This document shows positions 30,659-42,809 of a stretch of 64,000 nucleotides of DNA, one piece after another (position 1 is the first letter of the stretch; each line of letters begins with the position of its first letter). The notes under the pieces were generated by a model. The model was not told the origin of the DNA. It made no database searches and saw only the letters and a list, made by a program, of their open reading frames with translations. The DNA comes from Symsagittifera roscoffensis (taxonomy: Eukaryota > Xenacoelomorpha > Acoela > Convolutidae), in assembly GCF_963678635.1 (NCBI RefSeq), contig NC_087067.1:35107966-35171965 (forward strand), given 5' to 3'. The translations under genes and the position numbers were made by a program.

Positions 30659-33600
30659 ATGGAATATGGTATCGGGGTACTATTCTTTGTATATTGCTTT
30701 CAATTAACCGGTGGATTCAGGTATGAATCACTGAGGTACTCCAAAAATGCCTTGAATGGACTCAACTTGGACCAGCATGTGAGGCTTCGCAGAGCAGCTA
30801 CAGATAACAGATACTCAAAACCTCCTCCATCCAATCCAGTGCAGCTGAGCTTTGAAGCGTTAAATAGGTAATCGAAATTACCGCCTTTACTTGTAATCGA
30901 TTGCCTCAATCATTTTACGATAGCTTCAAATATGGAGCTAAAATTAAAATTTGCTGAAGTTTTGTAGTGTCATTGAACGAAGTGAACACACTTATATAGG
31001 TCGTGTTTTTAGTCTGAAAAGTGGTTTTTGATCTTTAGGTTTCCCAGCAAAATCAAAATTTAACTATTGATCCAGTTTACCTCAAATAGTGTCGTCATAG
31101 GAAATTCTTTGCCAAATATGCATCTTTTTCGGTTTTGCGGCTCTTTTCGAAAATTTTTGTAACCTTTTTTTTAGGTCGAACTAAGTGATTTGCGAGCGCT
31201 CCCAGAAGACCCTAAAGAACATAATTTGATCAAAAATTTTTTCGCTGCAGGCAAATTTAAAAAAAAAGTAAAAAATGCCGTCTTTGGATTATTTAGACCG
31301 AAAAAAATTGCGGTTTTCGGCGCGCGCTCCCCTTTAAATTTAGTTTATACTTGCGCCAAAAATGGATGTCATAAAATATTGATTGTTAAATGAGTCGAAT
31401 CCCTGAGAGGGAGGGCGTCCGCCCCCTCCCGCTCTCTAAATCCGCCCCTGTTGTGCAGTCATGGACTCTTTTCCAAATGCTGCGAAGTTATGTCCGTTAA
31501 CTTATACCCATGAACTGGTTAGCCCGATCTCAAGATTTATCGCCTCTTGACGTTTTTTAATGGGGTTAATGTTAATATCGCGTTTTTCGGGACTCAAGAC
31601 CCAGCTGTTAATGCCTTGAAAACAAAGATATCCGAAGTTTTCCAATTCAATGTCAGATACTTTCTTGCTGTATCGAGTCTGGAGCGCATGTAGCTATCGG
31701 TGCTGTTTGACAATCCAGAAAAATGGAAATCACTTTGAACACTCTTTGTGAGTGGAAAAAGATTGCCGAAGTCTTAGATGAACTCCAAGTTTTAGTATTT
31801 ATTGAAATCGTATCAATTTTTATCTATCTATCTATATCCATCTATAGTATATTTAAATGCGAGTGACAGCTATCTCCCATGTTTAAGCATAATAGTTTAG
31901 ATGTTAAAAAAATCGAAAACATTGAAGATCTCAATCCTGTTATTGGAATTTGTGAGAGTACTCGCAGGGGGTTGCGAATTTTGCCACTGAATATGGCTGC
32001 TCAAATTTTTGTAGTTTTCCAGATATGACATTTTAGGATTTTCTCAAAGTTTTTCAGAGAACTTAGATATAAAAAATTTAACAAAACTTGAAATTACCAT
32101 CTCTGTAGTGAGGCGCTGTCAGAGTACTCTCAGGAGTTGCGAATTTTACTTCCAAATTTGACTGCTGAAAACCTTGCAGTTTTCCAGATCGTTTTTTGTG
32201 ATTTTTTCAAAAAATTTTCATGAAAATTAAATTAAAGTTTGAAATTCCTAACCTGTAGTTGGGGCAGTCAGATTAATCTCAGGAGTTGCAAGTTCGGCCT
32301 CCAATTAAGAATGCCCAAATATTTTTAGTTTAACAGATAAGACGTTTTTGTGATTTTTTTGGAATTTCCCAACCCTGTAGTTGAGTACTTTCAAAGATTG
32401 CGAATGTTGCCATCAAATAAGACTGTTGAGATCTTGGTATTTTTCGAAATGTGAAATTTTTTTTCTGGTTATCAAAAATTACCTTTTTTAGAAAACTTCT
32501 CGTATTTTTCGAAATGTGAAATTTTTTTCTGGTTCTCAAAAATTACCTTTTTTTAGAAAACTTAGAGCGCAAAATTTGATTTAGCAACATTGTAGTTGGG
32601 TACTCTCAAAATCTGCAACTTTGAAGCCCAAATGCGACTGCTCAGTTGCTTTTAGTTTCCCAGATGTGTCGTTTCTTAGTTCATTTTAAATTTTTCGAAA
32701 ATTTTTTTTATAAAACTTCACAAAATTTTATGGTTCTTCAAAATTTGTATTGAAAACTTGAATAAAAAACTTTGCAAAATTTGTAATTAAGAACCTTGTA
32801 ATTGAGTGCTGTCAGAGTACACTCAAAGAATGCAGATCTTATTTCCAGTATATGCGGTTTATTATGAGTACCGGAGGTGCGTTGCACGCTAGTATGGTTA
32901 AACTTGATTTTATCTCCTAAACCTTCTTACAAAATTTGAGCTTCGAAGCATTGTTATTCGTAAATTTATGGACGTTGAAAGTTGTGGCTACCTTACAAAA
33001 TCACCCTGTGTCGTTTCTTTTTAACTCCAGTTCGTTTCCTTTGATAAAAGGAAGGCAAAAAACTCGGCTATCGACCAGCAATACTGTAAAGGTCACGAAG
33101 AACGTGATCAAATTGTAGTTTCGGAAATGGAATTAAATGTTCAGATTTCTCAGCCCAGCGGAATCAAAAATTACTTTTTCATCCAGTTTTTTCAAATTGG
33201 GTTAATTTTTATCAAAAAAAGTCAACCATAAATTGTTCTTGAAACTCAAATATCCTTAAGGTTTTTTCTTTGAAATTCGAAAATTAAAGTTTAAAAAAAC
33301 AATCAATTTTTTCTCTTTCCTTTTGTTCATGACTTTTTTCAAACTGTCTGTTGACTATATTTATCATTTATATTAGTTTTATACAATTTATCCTCTGAAA
33401 AGTTAATTTGAAACAGTGCTTATGTTTTTTTTTCACGCGATATTAGAATATTTTTTATTCAAAAATATCAAATAGAAAATATTCTACTTTTCAGTATTAA
33501 GCAAATGTATTCACAGAGAAATTAATTTCACAGAAATATTTAAAAATATTTTTAGAACTTTCAATCTACAGTTGTTTGAAAACAGTCGACATATTTTCTC

Positions 33601-36600
33601 GGATCAGTTCTACATTCAGTTTCCAGATGGATGTAAGACCTTATCCCAAGTTCTAGTGCATTCCCAGGAAACAGGCGGAAAGAAAGTGACCATTTTAAAA
33701 GGTCATCTGGCCGACAAAGGGAGGAATTCTCTGGTGTACGGTTATGCAGCCGACGGAGTGTTTTTCGGCCGTATTAAAGACTTAGCTGACGGAAGTTCTT
33801 TCTATGTCGACTCGGTCGAATCATTCAGTCGCAATAATTTCAACAATAGTAACGACTCAATCGCAACAGACCACGATGTGCATTCAGTTATATACGATGA
33901 ATTGTCGTTGCCTATCAATGGTCGTCCCTTCCATCATTCGTCAGAGGGAGAGAACTCCGCTAATTCTTCAGAAGAAGCATCCGAAGACGAGAGCGACTCC
34001 TCGGTCGTGACAGGCTGTGCGTACCATGGTGCTACTCGGGATCACATGGAACAGATGCAAATGCACACACAAACCACTAAGTGGGACAAAAATGTAAGCT
34101 TAACTTGATGTAGATTCACGAGATCATTTTCATTCACCAAAATTTTGAACATTTTTCAAAGTGAGAATTTTGTTGACGTTGGCATAGATAGTCCTTTTTT
34201 TCTGCTGGACCGAATCAAACCATAGGATTATGTTGAAAGTGCTCGTAACTTGTGTTGATTAAATATGATTTTTTTGTTTCAGAAATTCAGTAGCGATGCA
34301 ATCAGAGACAGTATTCAGGACAGAATCAGAAGATCATCATCTTCAAATCAGTCCGCGCCAAATACCGTGTACAAAAAGAACACATGTCTACTCTCTATCA
34401 CAGTATGTATTCTGATTAGCACCTTTGATTTTAAACACATTTACGATTTCTACAATTTTGGTTTTCACCTAAAAACAATCCCCATCTTTTTAAGTAATTC
34501 TTGAATCAATCTAAAACCCTTGGCCAGCGCGAGTAATTTTTGAGTGTCTGGCAAAATTGTTGTGTTCTTACCACGTAAAAAATCTGAAGGAGCTTTCAGC
34601 GTTGGAGTTGATTTTAACCGTAGGTTCGTGGTAGTACAAGTTTTCCTCTGAAGTTGATAAGTGGATCGTTTTATCTGAATACAAAATCAACAAAAATTTG
34701 AAAAATCCAAGCGTGAAATTGAGTTGGATGTTTTGAGCAACCAGTGAAATTGGAATGTTTTTTTTTCGGCAACTTTGCACTCTTGATAATTTTGGTATTG
34801 TTCTTTTGGCGCTTACCAAAATTGCCCTAAGTCTGTGCATTTGATTTTTTTCTCATAACTCGCTTGGGGCATATTGATTTAGTTAGAAAAGCAAGCGAAT
34901 GCGTATACATTAAAGGCATGTCAACGTGCCGCAAGGGCAGGTCGCCAAAATTCTCAAGGCCAGGTTGCCGAAAATAAAAATGTTCTGACTTGATTGGCAC
35001 CCTTCCTCTCATGGAGATTGAAATTTACACAGGATACAAAGACTACCACAATTTTGACAGACTGCTCGAAATATCCAACTCGATCTGGCGTCAACATTCT
35101 TTCTCATTCGTTTTAAACATAAAAAAAAAGAAACAAGGAATTTGTTGTGAAGTTTTTCCGCGTTGTCTGGAACAAACTTTCCGTGAAACAAGCTTTCCAT
35201 AACTCATAACTTATAAAAAAAAACATTCTTAAAGTCATCGCAAGTTACTCTTACTGAGGCCCACAGTACTCTTTTGACGAGGGCATGCTATAAGCATCGA
35301 TCAAAGTGACAAAAGTTGAAAAACAAGCTGCCATACAGAGATTACTTCAGAAATCATTTTTTTCTTGTCTCTAGCTCATCACCTTTCTGCACTTTCTTTC
35401 AGTATAGTCAACTAAGCCTAATCTAGCTCATTATTACCAGCAACTCACGTTAACTCAAACTGCCATCTCATTTCGAACAACGAGCAAAACTAATGCTGAA
35501 TTTGCGAGAGTAGTGAAGTCAATAAGTTCCCACAATATAAATTTATAACAGCAATGGCTGGTCCAATTTCACTCCAAGTTTCACTAAAGAGATTTGCAGG
35601 AAACCCAGCAGAAAACCGGAACCAATTGGAAGAGCTAAAGTGTGCAAGATCCTTCACCAATTTGACTTTTATGCGCCAGAATAAATTGGTGTATTTGAAA
35701 TGATTATTTCATACACAGTATTTCAACTTAATGCATGTGTAATGTACTTGAAGTGATTCTCGAAGTTGTCACCTATACTAATGTAACACCGCTTTGGATT
35801 CAACTGTTTTTTTTTTTACAAATAAGTTTGTTGATTTAAAAATTTCAATGTGAATCAAGAAAGATATCGCAAAGGTTCTGTGCAGCTTGTACAACAACCG
35901 GTCTGGTCATTTTTTCAAACCGTAATTAATGAAACTTTTGAATGCTATTTTATGCTAAACCGGTGGTACTGTGGATGTATTGGGATTTAGAGTGACCATC
36001 TATTCACTGCACAGTACAATGACGTGAGTGTGGTGACTGCAGAAGTGGCCAATTTTGTGGCGGAACTCAACAGCATCTTCGAGCAGTTGGAGTTTGCGGA
36101 TGGAACCAAAGGATATGGATTCGCAATAGCAAAAATCATAGTCAGTCCACAACAGTTTGTACTCCTTAGGTTCTGGAATGAACTAAAGCGTGGGGAATGA
36201 TGTATTTTTTTCAGCGCTAACTCACCTACTACTCGAAAATGACTAGTTTGAGTTGATCCCAATAAATAGCTCGAGATTGTTCAATTTCAAAGATAGCGTT
36301 TTATTTGACACAAAATCATTTATCAAGACAGTTCATATGTTTTTCTTTTATATATATCAAGATGGTTGAAAATTCAACCTCTTAATATATCAATAATAAA
36401 ATTTTTCAAGTAAAGGTTCAAAATCAAGTAATATTTTATGATTTAATTCATGATTTATTGTGCTGGCGATTTCTTCAAAGAACGTGGGAGATTGTTATTA
36501 GAAGTCTGCGTGTGAATTACTCTTCTACTATATGTACTTTGAAAGTGTACATTTATTTTTGACGCACCCTGGATGCGAATGGCCTGCGATAATATTTTGG

Positions 36601-39600
36601 GCACTTATGTAGTATTTTGATTGTTGTGTGTAGATCGAAGACGAAAGTTCCTTACAGCGTGACGACTACAAGTACAAAGACCCCTACATTGGAGTGGAGA
36701 AGTTGCTGGACTTAGTGTCGACTGAGGATCACTCCGAGTACTGTCTGGCATATCTGTTCACTGCTCGCGACTTCATGAAGGGAGTGTTGGGACTGGCGTG
36801 GGTGGCAGCGGACTCTGCAAGTGGGGGCATCTGCGAGGGCTACAAGATGCACCAGAATGGCCAGATGAAGAGTCTGAACACAGGGGTGATCACGACAGTG
36901 AATTACGGAGTGCCAGTGGCCGCCAGAGTGTCCCACCTGACATTCACTCACGAGGTCTATAGCTTGTGTTTTGTTTCTAACCTGAGTATTCGATCAAGTC
37001 CTTTGATCAATTCCTTCAACGCTAATAGGTGAATTAGAGCATTGAGGAAGTATAGTAGTCAACAAATGTTCAAATTGACAATCCGTTTAATTAGACAAGC
37101 AAAGCTTGTGTGATAGTATGAACTCATTTTTTCCAACTTAAGTCACAAATGTTAGTGTTCATTTAGAAAGTGTTCATTTCGATCAATAACCAGCTATTAA
37201 GTACAGCCAATGCTAAGGATATTAACACAGACTAATATATTACAAATAGCACTTTAGCTTCAACAAAATAAGAGGGTTGGAACCTGGGCAGGTTCGGATG
37301 TTTTTAATGAACTTTTTCGTATACTAGTTAAAATGCTCTATAAATTGAGACTTGTTTGTTGGTAATTTTCTTTTTTTTTTCAAATTGACGTGTACTGCTA
37401 ATGCGTAATAATTGGCGTGCGTCACTTAAAGAAATTTTGTGGACTCAAACTTGTTCTCATTTAGTTTTTCCCAGTAGCGTTATCGGTCATATTTTTGCTT
37501 GTGTATGCGAAGTGCAACTTCGCCTCTGTGTTGACAATCGGCCCCATGATGATTTTTTTCCAGCTCTTAACCATTCCTACTGTTTTAATGACACCGCTCA
37601 CTAAAATCATTCTAGGTCGGCCATAACTGGGGCTCACCACACGACTTCCCGAGCACGTGTAAACCGGGGGGACAGCAGGGCAACTACATAATGTTCTCCT
37701 CTGCCACGGCCGCAGACAAGCCCAACAACAACCGCTTCTCAGAATGCTCAGTGGCGAATATGTCTCACATATTAGTGCAGCGCCGCGACGAATGCTTCAA
37801 AGGTAACATGATCAAGCTCCTGATCAGCCTTGTAGGTTTATATCTGCAATCACCAAGAGAGTGTCAAAGAAATGATAGAATTTTGATTTTTTTTTCTGTG
37901 TTAATATGAAGGCAAACTCAAACTTTACCCATTGATCCTTTTTCTGAAGTTGGGTTAATTTTGTCAAAAAAAACGTCAATCATGAATTGTTCTTGAAATT
38001 TAGAGAACATTAGACCATATATAGTTTTCTTTGAAGGTCGAAAGTTTAAGATTGTTCGCGCTCAAAAAATATAGAACAGGGATCAGGTTCGCTTTATTGG
38101 GACTCAATTACGCGTTAGCTCTCAATAATCTTGTGGGATAAGAAAGGAAGGGGTGTGTAACGATTTAATTGATGTGTTTGTGTAGAAGCTGGTCGTGCAA
38201 TCTGTGGCAACATGGTGCTGGATGAGGACGAGGAGTGTGACTGTGGCTACGAGGCAAACTGTCTCAACAGTGGAGACCAGTGCTGCTGGCCAGCCGACAC
38301 AGAATCCTCCTCGCAGGGACAGCCCTGCACCCTCAAAGCAGGACTACGCTGCTCCCCCACTCAGGGACCCTGTTGCACCACGGAGTGCCAGCTGGTGCCG
38401 CAGTCGCAACAAAAGCTGTGCCAGGAGGCGACCGAGTGCATAGAGGCCAGCTACTGTGATGGAAACAGCTACTTGTGTGAACCAGTGAAGAAACCAGATC
38501 TCACTGATTGCAATGCTGCTTCACAGGTAGACTCCAATTCGGTTCAATATTGCTACCAATTCAAAATAATGGGCGCATTGTTCCTTTATTTCATATCTTC
38601 CAATTTCTTCTAATCAATTGTATTGATATAAGAAAATATTTGATGTAAAATTCAATGCTTTGAAATTCAAAACAAAATTTTTGCTTTACCATGACATAGA
38701 ATAAATATTCTTTAACAAAATACCCGTATGACGCGAATTTTTTTTATAGTTTAGCGCAATAGTATATATTTATCCGTTGAGCTGGGATGAAATGAAAACT
38801 GTCTGTGAAAACAAATGTAGGTACACGGATCCATTCTGACCCTTGTTTTTGATATATTCTGCGTCTTTTGGAACTAACAGTCCATGTCATGTCGTACTTT
38901 CGTTATGGATAATTAGTAATGATGTTACCAGGGTGTGTGTCTATTTGTTTAGGTGTGCGTGGACGGAGTGTGTTCTGGATCTGTGTGTCTCAAACATGGC
39001 ATGGAAGACTGTCTGTGTGAAGACGAGGAACACCTGTGCGACCTCTGTTGTCAGCAGACCAATAAACCCAACACCTGTCAGAGCTCCAGCCACTTCGAAC
39101 AGTTTGCTTTCAACAAGAAAATGAGACATGTCGGCTCCCCTTGTAAGTCACCCATCATCATTATGTATTGGCAGTAATGTCAATGTCATTTTCCCACAGA
39201 TGTTTGACTTGTTTTTGTTTGTAGGGCAAAAGTGTGAACTAAAAAAGTAGTATTCTTTACACCAGCGTCAGTTTAGTGTGTTATTACAAACCTTCTTTTT
39301 TTCTAACCAATTTCGCAAATAAAAGTGTTCCCCCACCTACAAATTTTTATAATTAAAATTAATATTCACGTCGTCCGATTGTCATGAAAATTGACATGCA
39401 GACTAACCAGGCCATGACAAACATATTTGGCCTTCATAGTCAACCTTGTAAAACCATAAAATTGATGCTTGTGTGAGGTGGGGGGGGGGGGGGGGGGGGG
39501 AGAGCTAAAAGTGTTCTTTAATAAGCTTCCGTGGCTGAGTGGTTAGTGTGTGTGACCCTTAATCTCAAGGTCGAAGTTGCGAATCTCAGACGTAGCTGAA

Positions 39601-41179
39601 TATTTGCCGATTCGAGGCTTATTTATACTTTTTATCGTATTTTATAAAGCTGGGCTCTTTTCCAGTTCCCCCTTTGATTTTTTCTGAAATTCGTTATATG
39701 AAAGTCTATTCAAAATTACTTTTCATGTTCTAAACGGCATCAAAACGTGTCAGTATGAACAGGTGAACAAACTCTTACATTTCTTACATGCAAAATGCCT
39801 GGTGAACAATTTTCGATAAGATAAGACCAATTATCCACGACAGAAAGGACCAACATACGAGCTGTACAGCTCACCAGAGAGACCCGCTGTTGTGCCCCTT
39901 GCTTAGAACTACATGCATTTTTTGTTATTTTCCTGGGATGGGTAATGTTGCCTCACCCTCAAGCAACGAGCACGGGTCATGGTGGGCCTCGAACAACCGA
40001 CCTTTTGATTGAGAGGCGGAGACGTAACCACTTCACCACCGCTCCCCACGGCTTAATTTCCTTCGAACAGCTTAACTTTGTAATTTTACGAGGGGGTAGG
40101 AAACTGGAAAAGAGCCTAAAACTGCTTTTTGTCGTGTTCTCACTAGTGTTTGCGAATCAAAGCTTCGCCTCTGTGTTTATATGATCGCAAACTGTAGAAT
40201 CGGTTTTGATTCAGGTGTGCCTTGAAGTTAATCGCAATTTGATTTAGCTGATGATTATCCTTAGTAGTTTGTTTTGTAGGCAATGACTTCAACGGTTATT
40301 GTGATGCTTTCAACCGATGCATGGCTATTGATGCAAATGGACCTCTGTCCAGACTGCGTGATGCCATATTCAATCCAGACATCTACAAAGGCATTTTCGA
40401 GTGGGCCAAGGTCAGTGCCATCAGTCAAAGTCAACGTTTATCCATGGTCTACGATTTAACATCAGGTGTTATGAAAGAGGAATAGCACATACCTTTGTGG
40501 GGGCGAATATGGTTTCAAAATTACGGATTATAAGAAATAAGACGACCTGGTTTCCAAGAATAAGCTTGTTTCCGATTATCTTAAATTCAATAATGTTTCA
40601 GCTATTCTTTTTTTTCAGGCTCACTGGTGGCTGACTGTCATTATCTGCGTGTCTTCTTCAATTCTGTTCATTCTTTTCGTCAAAATATTCAGTGTGCACA
40701 CTCCGAGTAGCAATCCGCACTTGCCCAAAAACAGACAGATCAGAGAGACGGTATCCACCCTGCCCAGGACCATCAGACGCTCCACCTCCTCTGCTATGGC
40801 AGCGGGAGGCGCAGGGGCCAGTCGGCGCAGACATGCACGACAACAATATCAAAGTGGTCGACCTTACTCAGTGTCGGGACCAGCACCAGCCAATGGACCT
40901 TTGGATCTGGAGCCACCCAGAAACAACCCCAGAGGACCACCTTCACGAGACTCAAGTAAAAATGGCGCCCCACCCAAACGGCGCAGTAAAAACAGACGGA
41001 GCAGCAATGGCTCCAGACAACCCCCCGCCCACCGCGATCCAAACTACCCGCCTCCTTTTTCGGGGCGATCGCCACCTCCCCTTCACAGTCACTATTCTCA
41101 GCCACATCCGCCAGATTTAAACCACGCTAATGAATTCGAATTGAGAGAAGTCCTAGCACCGCCCCCATATTCGGCCTAG
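30659..41179 (+). CDS. ADAM10: ADAM10/Kuzbanian metalloprotease, ten exons, complete
   Basis: A membrane-anchored zinc protease that sheds ectodomains (Notch and ligands in other animals). Exons: 30659-30867, 33556-34093, 34283-34402, 35991-36140, 36634-36954, 37616-37802, 38186-38526, 38953-39142, 40280-40410, 40619-41179; all phases join, 915 codons plus stop. Order: signal peptide ([14 protein letters not shown]), prodomain ([18 protein letters not shown]), an acidic Ser/Glu insert, Cys at GCAYHG, a furin-type RIRR, and the catalytic domain with [12 protein letters not shown] and Met-turn NYIMF. Then a disintegrin domain ([18 protein letters not shown]), the ADAM10-type Cys-rich end (GSPCNDFNGYC), one helix, and a tail longer than I recall for the human protein. 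The conserved SVHTPSSNP follows the helix; the tail is Arg- then Pro-rich and ends PPPYSA (a PPxY motif). AATAAA lies at 41259-41264. The order and the ADAM10-specific C-terminal region exclude ADAM17. Confidence 0.96.
31165..31449 (-). mobile_element. hAT-like element end, truncated
   Basis: Read on the minus strand, it starts CAGGGGCGGATTTAGAGAGC, a terminus of hAT type, followed by a GC-rich block (GGAGGGGGCGGACGCCCTCC). The rest down to about 31165 contains CTGCAGCGAAAAAATTTTTG and looks like element interior. No matching inverted end was found on the other side, so the copy is truncated. It lies in ADAM10 intron 1. Confidence 0.5.
31800..32892 (+). mobile_element. Satellite-bearing Helitron/Helentron-like element, copy 1
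   Basis: It lies in ADAM10 intron 1 in the sense direction. The start is TATCTATCTATCTATATCC, then a conserved 5' block (TATATTTAAATGCGAGTGAC, then AGCTATCTCCCAT). Several diverged monomers follow, each with words of the type TTGCGAATTT, CCAAAT.TGACTGCT, TTTTCCAGAT, GTTTTTGTGATTTTTTC. The end is TACCGGAGGTGCGTTGCACG then CTAG, followed by T. The 5' block and the hairpin-CTAG end recur in copy 2 (56560-58240), which marks both as one mobile unit. No protein is encoded. Confidence 0.7.
33000..33370 (+). repeat. Dispersed repeat R2, copy 6
   Basis: GGCTATCGACCAGCAATACTG, then GTCACGAAGAACGTGATCAA, then TTTTTTCAAATTGGGTTAAT, then CTGTCTGTTGACTATA. It is in ADAM10 intron 1, about 110 bp after the satellite element's end, in the same orientation as all other R2 copies. 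Confidence 0.65.
34403..35990 (+). other. ADAM10 intron 3
   Basis: GT-AG intron (ACA|GTATGT to GATTTAG|AGTGAC), phase 0. Nothing inside resembled an exon or a known repeat; short frames at 34568-35202 occur on both strands and are unconvincing. Confidence 0.7.
37095..37540 (-). repeat. REP-1 start and S2 tail module, in ADAM10 intron 5
   Basis: 37095-37260 carries the REP-1 landmarks (CAAGCAAAGCTTGTGTGATAG, TTCCAACTTAAGTCAC, CCAGCTATTAAGTACAGCCAATGC). 37376-37535 is the reverse of the S2 SINE tail at 15280-15420, with CAGTAGCGTTATCGGTCATA and the hairpin ATGCGAAGTGCAACTTCGC. The 37401-37604 open frame is therefore repeat sequence, not an exon. Confidence 0.65.
37900..38070 (+). repeat. Dispersed repeat R2, copy 7 (partial)
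   Basis: CCATTGATCCTTTTTCTGAAG, AAACGTCAATCATGAATTGTTCTTG and TTTAGAGAACATTAGACC match the central part of R2. It lies in ADAM10 intron 6. Confidence 0.6.
39350..39501 (-). repeat. Dispersed repeat R3 with a 21-G tract
   Basis: This is the reverse partner of 23375-23510 (ATTGTCATGAAAATTGACATGC, TTGGCCTTCATAGTCAACC, TTGATGCTTGTGTGAGG). Where the partner has a short C-rich stretch, this copy has an uninterrupted run of about 21 G (39480-39500). It lies in ADAM10 intron 8. Confidence 0.7.
39529..39635 (+). mobile_element. tRNA-derived SINE (family S1), copy 2
   Basis: TTCCGTGGCTGAGTGGTTAGTG is a clear A-box region. The B-box is degraded (GAAGTTGCGAATCTCAGACG). The tail GCCGATTCGAGGCTTATTTATAC matches S1 copies at 3215 and 55012. 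It lies in ADAM10 intron 8. Confidence 0.65.
39805..40065 (-). mobile_element. tRNA-derived SINE (family S3), copy 1, reversed
   Basis: On the minus strand the head reads GTGGTGAAGTGGTTACGTCTC, then CAATCAAAAGGTCGGTTGTTCG. The body (GCCCACCATGACCCGTGCTC, GCTTGAGGGTGAGGCAACAT) and a more distant part (TTCTAAGCAAGGGGCACAAC, CAGCTCGTATGTTGG) match the plus-strand sequence at 58936-59160. It lies in ADAM10 intron 8. Confidence 0.7.
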
Positions 41180-42570
41180 TAGCAAAGCAGTGAACGTTTT
41201 TACTACCAGTAGCACAAATTAAACTCTTCTCCATGATCACTAATTGTTTTCCATTGTAAATAAAAGTTGTGAATTGAAGCCACAACTGAAATGTTATTGC
41301 ATTTAACTAATCTGGGTATCCTTGAAGGGAACATTGGGGTGGCTTCATTTCTACCAAATAAAGATATCTAGTATGACTAATCAAAATTATTGTGCAGTTA
41401 AACCATCCTGGTCAAATTTGATATAAAATTAGTTGAATCCTTCAGATAAGCGTTTAAATTGTGCTTTCCAATATCAACGTAAGCTCTTCAATTTGAATAT
41501 TGTTTAGATACTATGAGACATTCTGTCTATTTCTTGAAACTTGTAGTTAGATTTCGAAATATGTAATAAAGCTTCCTCATTTGCCTTTTTACCAGTTTCA
41601 GCCAGTCATTGTCATTAAAACCTCCCATATCTTACTGTTTTTTTTTAAATCTTGTCGATAAGCATGAGAGTTGGGTATTAGACTTTTGTTCAGCTAAGAA
41701 CTTTATTCTCAGAATATTAAGTTTCCACTTAATTTATGCTGAAAGCAAATGCAGTAGATCTTTTTGCTCAGTGGTAACACCTATGCTTGAGACAACAAAC
41801 GCCTGAAGTTCGAGTCCGGTCGTAACTTGTTTTTTTTTCGCGCTGCGTTTTCGACCTTTTTAAACTATCGTGTTTGCTAATTTGTTTCGGCTTTTCCGCA
41901 GAACGGATTTCTCGAAGGTTCATCGTTTTTCTAACACTCCGAATGTCATTAAGAAATTTTCCAATTTGAGTTCTAGATCGAAAAAAAAATTGAATTTTTT
42001 TATTTGTCTCATCAGCTCGTAATCATTGTCATTCATTTTTGTATCGCTAGTGGTCAACGCTCTGGTTTGCTTTAATGTGACGCATTGGTCCTTATAATTT
42101 GTGCAATTGCGATTGGACAACAGAAGTTTTGGTCATCCGGGTTTTGGTCGCCTTTATTTCAATGAAACAGACTTAAGCAACGTTGTAGAAACGTTTTGGA
42201 ACGAAAGAATTAAAAAACAGAATTAAGTCCCCAACTGTACGTTACCAGGTTAAGTTTCGCTCCAACGTATCGGAAGGTGGGTCCGAATATGTTGAAAAGA
42301 GCCCGCGGAGAAATCGATTTTTTAACCGAGCTGTGTGCAGATATCGCGCTTTTTGCGCGTTTCAATAAAAATAGTTATCTAAGTGAGCACTTTCTTCAGA
42401 GGCATTTGTGATTTGAGCTGAATTTTGCTGATTGCCTTTTAAGTTCCATGGATCACAAATTTTCTGCAGAAAAGAATAATAAAATTATTCTATCAATTGT
42501 TCTCAAAGATTAAGTTATGTCGAGGTCTTTTCAAACTCCATTACTACACTCAAATTTATCTGTGAAACAG
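41180..42570. other. ADAM10 3' flank; tRNA-like piece at 41766-41832
   Basis: AATAAA (41259-41264) is the likely poly(A) signal. TCAGTGGTAACACCTATGCTTG followed by GAAGTTCGAGTCCGGTCG (41768-41822) is tRNA-like with a good B-box, probably a SINE head. The rest shows nothing I recognise. Confidence 0.5.
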
Positions 42571-42579
42571 TGAGCGAGC

Positions 42580-42809
42580 CAGGGTGACCACTTGGTCACT
42601 TTTTAAGTGACTAGTCACTTTTTTGTCGAAAGTCACTTTGTGTTTTTTAAACATTTTAAAAGTTTTTTAACATTTTACTGTTGCATTCATGAGTAATCCA
42701 ATAGAATTTGTTCAAAAAATTCACTTTTTTGTGAGACAACTAGGAATGCTTAGCCAATTTACGAATAAAAATACAGTTCACTTTTTTCTCGGCCGAAGTG
42801 GTCACCCTG
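42580..42809. mobile_element. hAT-type MITE, 230 bp, with TIRs and 8-bp TSD
   Basis: The termini CAGGGTGACCACTT and AAGTGGTCACCCTG are perfect inverted repeats. The flanking 8-mers GAGCGAGC (42572-42579) and GAGCGAAC (42810-42817) match at 7 of 8 positions, as expected for a hAT target-site duplication. CAGGG termini are typical of hAT. The interior is AT-rich and non-coding, with extra GTGACTAGTCAC-type palindromes near the left end. Confidence 0.9.

Noticed and set aside
37401-37604. Possible ADAM10 exon between exons 5 and 6
   Set aside because: It is the reverse of the S2 repeat tail at 15280-15420; exons 5 and 6 join in phase without it and complete [12 protein letters not shown].
40692-41120. 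Alternative 142-residue frame in the last ADAM10 exon
   Set aside because: It arises from Pro/Arg-rich codons in another frame; the main frame is in phase with exon 9 and ends in PPPYSA.
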